Below are positions 1 through 5,800 of a stretch of DNA of 6,947 nucleotides, piece after piece. How positions within the stretch are numbered: position 1 is the stretch's first letter; the number at the start of each line of letters is the position of its first letter. Both the position numbers and the translations under genes were made by a program. Origin of the DNA: an uncultured Lachnospiraceae bacterium (lineage in GTDB: Bacteria; Bacillota; Clostridia; Lachnospirales; Lachnospiraceae); NCBI GenBank assembly GCA_905236275.1, contig CAJOPI010000103.1, positions 1 through 6,947 on the forward strand, in the 5' to 3' direction. The notes under the pieces are model-generated. The model ran no database searches, had not been told where the DNA came from, and worked only from the letters and a program-made list of their open reading frames with translations.

Positions 1-71
1 GCTGAAGAGGCGCCCCTGCTAAGGGTGTAGGTCGGGTGACCGGCGCGAGGGTTCAAATCCCTCCTTCTCCG
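1..71 (+). tRNA. tRNA-Ser (anticodon GCT), 5'-truncated by the window edge
   Basis: This is the 3' part of a serine tRNA that reads AGC/AGU codons. The anticodon stem is 11-15 paired with 23-27 (CGCCC/GGGTG, one G-U), around a 7-nt loop CTGCTAA with GCT at 18-20. A long class II variable arm follows (28-46), with GGTC (30-33) pairing GACC (38-41), as expected for tRNA-Ser. The T arm is GAGGG (47-51), loop TTCAAAT, CCCTC (59-63). CTTCTCC at 64-70 is the 3' acceptor strand and G71 the discriminator base, which is typical of tRNA-Ser. CCA is not encoded; the next bases are CTA. The 5' acceptor strand and most of the D arm lie outside the window. Confidence 0.95.
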
Positions 72-103
72 CTAATATGAAATAATAAAAGGTACCTGAA
101 ATC

Positions 104-110
104 GGAGGTG
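104..110 (+). promoter_or_regulatory. Ribosome binding site of the YfhO-family gene
   Basis: GGAGGTG is a near-perfect anti-Shine-Dalgarno match and lies 8 nt before the ATG at 119. It fixes that ATG as the start. No convincing promoter is visible in the 47 bases between the tRNA and the gene, so the transcript may come from upstream, through the tRNA. Confidence 0.85.
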
Positions 111-118
111 CAGTCGGG

Positions 119-2689
119 ATGATAAACAGAGTGAACAAAAAACTTCTGTATATATCATCTTTTTTTATTCCCGTAATTCTATATCTTTTCATATACAGCC
201 GTCATTCAATATGGCCTTTCGGCGACTATACCGTAATGACCGGCGACATGCGTTATCAGTTTACTGATTATCTTTCATATCTGAAAACAATTGTTTTTTC
301 GAATAATGATTTCAGTTATTCCTTCAGTAAAAATTTAGGCGGAAATATGACGGGCTTTTCAGCTTATTATTATTTCTGTCCCCTAAACTGGATAACACTA
401 TTATTTCCGTCATCAATGCTCCCGATTGCGGAGGGAATCATACTTATCCTGTATGCTGCTTTAAGCTCCCTGACTTTTACATATATGCTGAACAATCTTA
501 AGGGAGAAAGCTATGCTTCGGTTCCTTTTGCCGCAGCCTACTCCCTTATGGGATTTACAGCGACATATTTTCAGCTGTCGATATATTTTGCTGACCTGAT
601 AGTTTTTCCGCTGATAATAGTCGGGATAGAAAATATCATAAAAAATGAAAAAAACAACAGGATATATCTTATAGCTTTATTTATCGCGCTTTTATCGAAC
701 TACTATCTGGGATATATGATCTGTATTTTTTCGGTTTTCTTTTTTTTATTCAGAATATTTACTCTTGTCGAAAACAAAGAAGAAATAGCGAATTATATAA
801 AAAAGACAAAGACATTTGTTTTTACATCGGTTCTTGCGGCAGCACTGACAGCCTTCAGCCTTGTTCCGGCAGTTTTATCCCTTTCCGGAGAAAAGGATAC
901 ATTATCAGTCGGATTCTTCAGAAGCTTTGAAATGAATATGGTATTTTCGCAGTTCTTTACCGGCTCGTTTTCAGGAAACGTCAGCAACGGCCTTCCGAAT
1001 ATATTCTGCGGAATAATAATGGTTTTCCTTTGCCTTCTTTATTTTCTTAATCCGCAGATTAAACTTAAGATCAGGCTGTTATCATTAGGATTTATAGCTT
1101 TTCTTTTTATAAATTTATATATAAACACACTTAATGTAATCTGGCATGGATTTAACCAGCCCATAGGCTTTCCCTACAGATACTCGTTCATGATTTCATT
1201 TCTCGTTATTATCTTTGCTTACGAGGAATTGTTGTTGATTTTAAACTCTGTCAGCAAAAAAAATATTATCATGACTTCTGCTTTGATTCTTGCTTATGGA
1301 ATATATATTTTCCTCAGAAAAAATACTTCAATAAGCATAAAAGAGATTGCTCTGGACAGCCTGATAATTATAATAACGGCTTTGTCGTTAATTTTTCTGA
1401 AAAAATACAGTGGATTTGCAGGGAAAATCATTATAATAATCACTCTTTTGGAAATAATTGATTTAAGCTACAATACTTCCGATGTGTTTAATTATTTTGA
1501 TCTTGCAGATTTAAGCGGTTATCAGACTTATCTTTCCGCAACGAATGAAAAGCTGGACTGGATAAAAAATGAGGATGACGGTTTCTACAGAATAGAAAAG
1601 GATTTCAGACGGACAAATAACGACGCAATGCAGTTTGACTATGCGGGTCTGTCGCATTTCAGTTCAAGTGAGAAAAAGGATAAAATAAACTTCATGGGAA
1701 AGCTTGGTTTCAGAAATAACGGAAACTGGGCATTTTACAATGAGCCGACAACAAGATTTATTGAAAGCTTCTTAGGGATGAAATATTTTCTCTCTGAGCA
1801 CAATCAGACACCGAACAGACATAAGCGTTTAACCGATGGTCATGCTGATATAATTATTTACGGAAATCAGACAGCGGCACCAATAATCTTTCCTTCGAAT
1901 TCTGCTGTCAGGGACATAAATTATAATGCCTATAACAACAACCCTTTTGCACTTCAGTCTGCAATTGGGAACAGCATAAACGGAAAAGAAAATAATCTTT
2001 TTGTAAGGGCAGAAGCTGAAAGCACAAAAATTGAAAATCTGAAAGCAGAAGAAAAAGAGGGTTATACTCATTATGAGAAGAAGGATAAAAATGCAGAGGC
2101 CTATATAGAATATAATTTCCTAATAAACAGGGAAACTTGCCTTTTTGCCTATTTTGATGCCCCGTCAACCCAGAGCGTGGAGCTCTATTCCGAAGGTCAG
2201 GACAGGGGAGAATATTTCACGACCTACAGATGGAATATAGTAAACCTTTATCATCATGATATGGGCGATGAAATTACAGTGAGGCTAAAGGCGAATGATA
2301 GCTCCTTTGATCTGACAAATGCTTACTTTTACTATGAAGCAAGAGAAAATACAGAAGCACTTTTTGATTCCATAAGCAGGAATAGTGTGAATATAAAGAA
2401 AGTTACAAGTTCTGAAATCGATGCGGAGATAGAAATAATTAATCCCGAATTTGACAGCATCTTATTCACTATTCCTTATGACAAAGGCTGGAATATATAT
2501 CTTGACGATAAAAAAGTCGAAGCGCAGAGGGCGGTCGGAATACTAATGTCCATTGATGCCGAAAGCGGAAAACACAGGATAGTTATGAAATATACGCCTC
2601 CGGGAAGAAGAATCGGAATAATAATATCGCTGGCAGCTTTATTAATTACAGCATTAAATATCATTTACAAAAAAATCCAAAAGGAATAA
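119..2689 (+). CDS. YfhO-family polytopic membrane protein (putative GT-C-type glycosyltransferase)
   Basis: This 856-residue integral membrane protein matches the YfhO family. Seen in the sequence: a first membrane segment at about 8-26; an acidic first outer loop with TGDMRYQF (D43), matching the family D..xQY-type motif, followed by a LGG...FSAYYYFCPLN stretch (73-90); roughly a dozen hydrophobic segments up to about residue 450; a large soluble region (about 460-830); and a last membrane segment (833-850). The end carries the family signature IPYDKGWNIYLD (785-796) and KYTPPGRRIGI (824-834). Known for the family: B. subtilis YfhO and Listeria relatives are thought to transfer sugars from undecaprenyl-phosphate onto cell-wall polymers such as lipoteichoic acid. 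The substrate here cannot be told, and no CsbB- or GtcA-like partner is in the window. The length is normal for the family and the frame is intact. The start is set by GGAGGTG 8 nt upstream. Its own terminator follows, so it is probably not cotranscribed with the next gene. The family call is firm; the catalytic role is inferred. Confidence 0.92.
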   Translation: MINRVNKKLLYISSFFIPVILYLFIYSRHSIWPFGDYTVMTGDMRYQFTDYLSYLKTIVFSNNDFSYSFSKNLGGNMTGFSAYYYFCPLNWITLLFPSSMLPIAEGIILILYAALSSLTFTYMLNNLKGESYASVPFAAAYSLMGFTATYFQLSIYFADLIVFPLIIVGIENIIKNEKNNRIYLIALFIALLSNYYLGYMICIFSVFFFLFRIFTLVENKEEIANYIKKTKTFVFTSVLAAALTAFSLVPAVLSLSGEKDTLSVGFFRSFEMNMVFSQFFTGSFSGNVSNGLPNIFCGIIMVFLCLLYFLNPQIKLKIRLLSLGFIAFLFINLYINTLNVIWHGFNQPIGFPYRYSFMISFLVIIFAYEELLLILNSVSKKNIIMTSALILAYGIYIFLRKNTSISIKEIALDSLIIIITALSLIFLKKYSGFAGKIIIIITLLEIIDLSYNTSDVFNYFDLADLSGYQTYLSATNEKLDWIKNEDDGFYRIEKDFRRTNNDAMQFDYAGLSHFSSSEKKDKINFMGKLGFRNNGNWAFYNEPTTRFIESFLGMKYFLSEHNQTPNRHKRLTDGHADIIIYGNQTAAPIIFPSNSAVRDINYNAYNNNPFALQSAIGNSINGKENNLFVRAEAESTKIENLKAEEKEGYTHYEKKDKNAEAYIEYNFLINRETCLFAYFDAPSTQSVELYSEGQDRGEYFTTYRWNIVNLYHHDMGDEITVRLKANDSSFDLTNAYFYYEARENTEALFDSISRNSVNIKKVTSSEIDAEIEIINPEFDSILFTIPYDKGWNIYLDDKKVEAQRAVGILMSIDAESGKHRIVMKYTPPGRRIGIIISLAALLITALNIIYKKIQKE

Positions 2690-2707
2690 AAAACTTTTGG
2701 ATTTTTT
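2670..2707 (+). terminator. Probable intrinsic terminator overlapping the end of the YfhO-family gene
   Basis: A perfect 14-bp inverted repeat pairs 2670-2683 with 2694-2707 around a 10-nt loop (2684-2693) that contains the TAA stop codon. The core is TCCAAAAG/CTTTTGGA, followed by six T residues (2702-2707) that act as the U-tract. The A-run on the left arm mirrors the T-run, so it may also work on the opposite strand. The stem is AT-rich with only three G-C pairs, so efficiency may be moderate. Confidence 0.75.
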
Positions 2708-2708
2708 C

Positions 2709-2737
2709 TTGACAAATAAATGTATACTGTGTACAAT
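2709..2737 (+). promoter_or_regulatory. SigA-type promoter of the secreted surface protein gene
   Basis: A consensus -35 box TTGACA (2709-2714) is separated by exactly 17 nt from a -10 box TACAAT (2732-2737), one base off TATAAT. The expected transcription start is near 2744, giving a leader of about 120 nt before the ATG at 2866. The -35 box begins one base after the T-tract of the preceding terminator, so the two transcription units are packed tightly. Confidence 0.85.
2721..2735 (+). promoter_or_regulatory. Candidate operator: imperfect palindrome over spacer and -10 box
   Basis: TGTATAC-T-GTGTACA is a 15-bp dyad with a central T and one mismatched pair (T against G). It covers the end of the promoter spacer and most of the -10 box, where a bound repressor would block RNA polymerase. 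Its TGTATAC half-site resembles operators of GntR-type regulators in Firmicutes, but no regulator gene is in the window. It could also be chance in AT-rich promoter DNA. Confidence 0.4.
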
Positions 2738-2743
2738 ATCAAA

Positions 2744-2865
2744 AGTTGAGACAGCAATGTCTCGTCTGAATCAAATCAGGATATTCTTCAAAGAATCCAA
2801 AAAAAAGAATTGCATAGTAAAAACTAATGCAAGAAAAAATTATTTAGAAAAGGAAGGAACTATTA
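2744..2865 (+). promoter_or_regulatory. Structured 5' leader of the surface protein gene
   Basis: From the predicted transcription start to the ATG, the leader holds successive inverted repeats. GAGACA/TGTCTC (2748-2753 with 2758-2763) closes a GCAA tetraloop. CTGA/TCAG (2766-2769 with 2776-2779) is weak. GGAT(AT)TCTT/AAGAATCC (2779-2798) has a 2-nt bulge. TTGCATAGT/ACT(A)ATGCAA (2810-2818 with 2823-2832) has an AAAA loop and one bulged A. The last one ends 19 nt before the ribosome binding site. No known riboswitch consensus was recognised. It may affect mRNA stability or translation, which is inference only. Confidence 0.4.
2851..2858 (+). promoter_or_regulatory. Ribosome binding site of the surface protein gene
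   Basis: AGGAAGGA lies about 8 nt before the ATG at 2866. This ATG is directly followed by a classical signal peptide, which confirms the start. Confidence 0.8.
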
Positions 2866-5800
2866 ATGAAACACATCAAACTACTGGCGTCCCTTTTGTC
2901 GCTTGCGATAACTGCGGGAACATGTCTGCCGGTAAATGCGGAAAACCTGAATCCTGAAAATCAGGTGAATTCAGAGGAAAATTTAAGCACAAGCTATAGT
3001 GAAAACAGTATGTATGCTGAATTTTCAGACGTAGAAGAAAATTATGAAAATACGGAAACGACTGAAATTTCAGAAAATAATACCGAAGAAAAGAGTGGCT
3101 ATGCAAGAAGTGGAATGCTTAAATATGATGATCAGAAAGGCAGCTCTTTAACCCTGAATGATAAAAAAATCCGGATGGATTTAGGAGAGGTAAGGAAAAT
3201 AGAGCATGGCGAAAGCGCTTCAAGAATTTCATGGGAATCTTCGAGACCCGATATAGTACAGGTAGATGTAAACGGATATCTTGTTGCTATAGGAACAGGA
3301 AAGGCAAAAATAAGCGGCTGGTATAACGGAAAAAGGAAAAAAATAACAGTTAAAGTCAAGGGAAGCAGAAGTGCAGGCAGCCTTAAAGAGATAGAAAAGT
3401 ATACCTTTACAGGAAAGAAACTTCCGTATCCGAAGATAAATAAAATAAACAGGTCAAAGCTTGAAGTATCTTCAGATAATACTTCCGTAATCAGGGTAGA
3501 CAGTTCTAATCATAAGCTGGAAGCAGTCGGAGAGGGAGAAGCCAGAATAAATTATTCCTATGATTACACAGATAAAAAGGGAGCACACAAGGGAGAGGGT
3601 TATATGCTCTTCTATGTCGAAAATCCTAAAGTCTCTGAAAACTCCATCGTGATAGGAGAAGGAGAAACGAGGAAGCTTCCTCTGTCAGGAATTTACGGCG
3701 GAAAGCAGAAATGGAAGTCCTCGAATAAAAAGACGGTATTTGTTGATGAACTTGGAGTAATAACAGGGCTTAAAGAAGGAAGCGCTAAAATAAAGCTTCA
3801 ATCAGGCGGAAAAAAATTCGAATATACGGTAAATGTCAGCGGAAAGGCTGATTTTTACGACAAATCTAAAGACACAAAAGATTATTCAAGTCTTAAGCAG
3901 AACAGATTTTTAACAGTTCATTTTTATTCAAGCGGAAATTATTATCTTGAACAGACAGCTGAATATAAAAATATTGACTTCAGAAATATTTACGAAAATG
4001 ACGAAGACAAGAAAAAATCTGAATCTGAAAATAAAATTCCGGACAATAATGAACCTGAAAATCCTACGGAAGAAAGTCCTACAGAGGAAACGCCCACAGA
4101 AGAACCTACAGAAGAACCCACAGTGGAAATTCCAACGGAAGAAATACCGACTGAAGAGAACGAGGAAATAAATACTGATGAAGTTTATGAAGAAGGCGAT
4201 ATAAGGTACGGAATCAGAGAAAATAACGGAGAGGTCGAAGTAATTCTTTTAGGCCTCAGTGAAAAGGGAAAGAAATCACAGGTTATCAGCGTACCCGAGA
4301 GCATCAGGGGATATAAGGTGACAGAGATTTCTAAGAATTTCCTTAAAGGAAATAACGCTGAATGTCTTGTATTTGAAGGGGATTCAAAAAATATCAGAAA
4401 TCTTCCTGATGATCTCGTAAACGAAGAAAACAGTAATGTTTACTATATTCTGCACAAATATACAGTTATACACGAAAAAGAAAACCTGGACGGAAGCTAC
4501 AGTGAATCGGAGAGGGAAGTATATAAAGAGGCTGCAAATAAAAAAGTAGTGGCTGATGTAAAAAATAATGAATTATATAATGGGTTTGAAATACCTGATA
4601 AAAAAGTACTTCAGGTTAGAGCCGATGATAAGGCTCTGATAATATACAGGTATAAAAGAAAGTTTTTCACTATTTCACTTAATGCGGGAAAAGGAATTGA
4701 GAGGATAGACGGAAGCGGAAAATACAAGTACGGCGCAGAAGTTAAAATCAGAGCGGTAACTAAAAAGGGCTATCATTGCAAGGGCTGGAGCGGAAATATG
4801 AGTGACTGGCTTAAAGAGAAGCTGGAATCCTCCTTCAAAATGCCCGCAACCGATATAGAATTAAAAGCGGATGCGATACCCGTTAATTATAATATAAGCT
4901 ATGACCTTGCAGGCGGAAGGTTCGCTTCGGATTATCCAAAGAGCTACACAACGGAATCGGCAAATATAATTATTCCGAAGCCAGTAAAAGAAGGCTATAG
5001 CTTTGAGGGCTGGAAGAGAGAAGGCTCAGATAAAATAAGAGAGAGCGAAACTATAGCAAAAGGCTCATATTCAGATATTCATTACCTTGCAAACTGGAAG
5101 GCACGTAATGATATACCTTATACAATCTATTATGAACTTGAAAAAGTAGATGGAAGCGGCTTTGAATCGAAAGAGACTGTTACACTTAAAGGTGAAACCG
5201 GAAAAAGGGTTCCGGCTAAAGTCAAAGAATATGAAGGATTCGAGAGTCCGGAAGAAGAGTATATTACAATAAGGGCAAATGGAAAAGCTTCTGTAACATA
5301 CAGATACAACAGGAAAGAATTTAATCTTGAAATTCTGTACAAGAATGGAACCCTGGGAAAAAATCTGAAAGAAAAGGTAAAATTCGGAAAAAATATACTG
5401 ATAAATAAGGGTCTTAAAAAGGGTTATAAGGATCTGAAAATTACGGATAATACAGGAAAAGAAATTAATCCGGAATTTACAATGCCGGCTAATGATGTGG
5501 CAATCAATGTTGAGGCAAAAGCGGAAGAATATAATATAAGCTATGATCTCGCAGGAGGCAGTCTGAAAAATAAAAACGCAAATCCTGTAAAATACAGTGT
5601 AGAAAGAGAAAGCTTCGTGCTTGAGCCACCTGTAAGAAACGGTTATACTTTCAGCGGCTGGACCGGATCAAATGGAAATAAGCCACAGCAGTATATAAAG
5701 ATAACTAAGGGAACCGATACGGGAAACAGAAATTACAAGGCAAACTGGATCGCAAATACCTATAAGGTTACATTTAATGCAAATGGAGGAAGCGGAAGCA

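Noticed and set aside
52..78. Promoter-like TTCAAA ... TAATAT at the tRNA 3' end
   Set aside because: The spacing is only 15 nt, both boxes are weak, and the -35-like part is the conserved T loop of the tRNA.
2744..2865. Known riboswitch (cyclic di-GMP or T-box) in the adhesin leader
   Set aside because: Adhesin genes are often under cyclic di-GMP riboswitches, but the conserved GEMM core is not seen, nor is the T-box sequence. The leader is also short for a T-box.
2866..2940. Possible lipoprotein cysteine (C20) in the signal peptide of the surface protein
   Set aside because: The residues before C20 are A-G-T. A lipobox needs G, A or S at -1 and usually L at -3. The AxA-like PVNA site five residues later fits signal peptidase I better.
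2697..2957. Open frame of 86 codons starting at 2697 over the promoter and leader
   Set aside because: It starts inside the terminator stem and before the promoter, has no ribosome binding site, and overlaps the signal-peptide coding part in another frame. The product has no family-like features.
3947..4171. Lys/Arg-rich 74-codon frame over the PTEE hinge
   Set aside because: It is an alternate-frame reading of the repetitive Glu/Thr/Pro codons, with no ribosome binding site, and lies fully inside the large gene.
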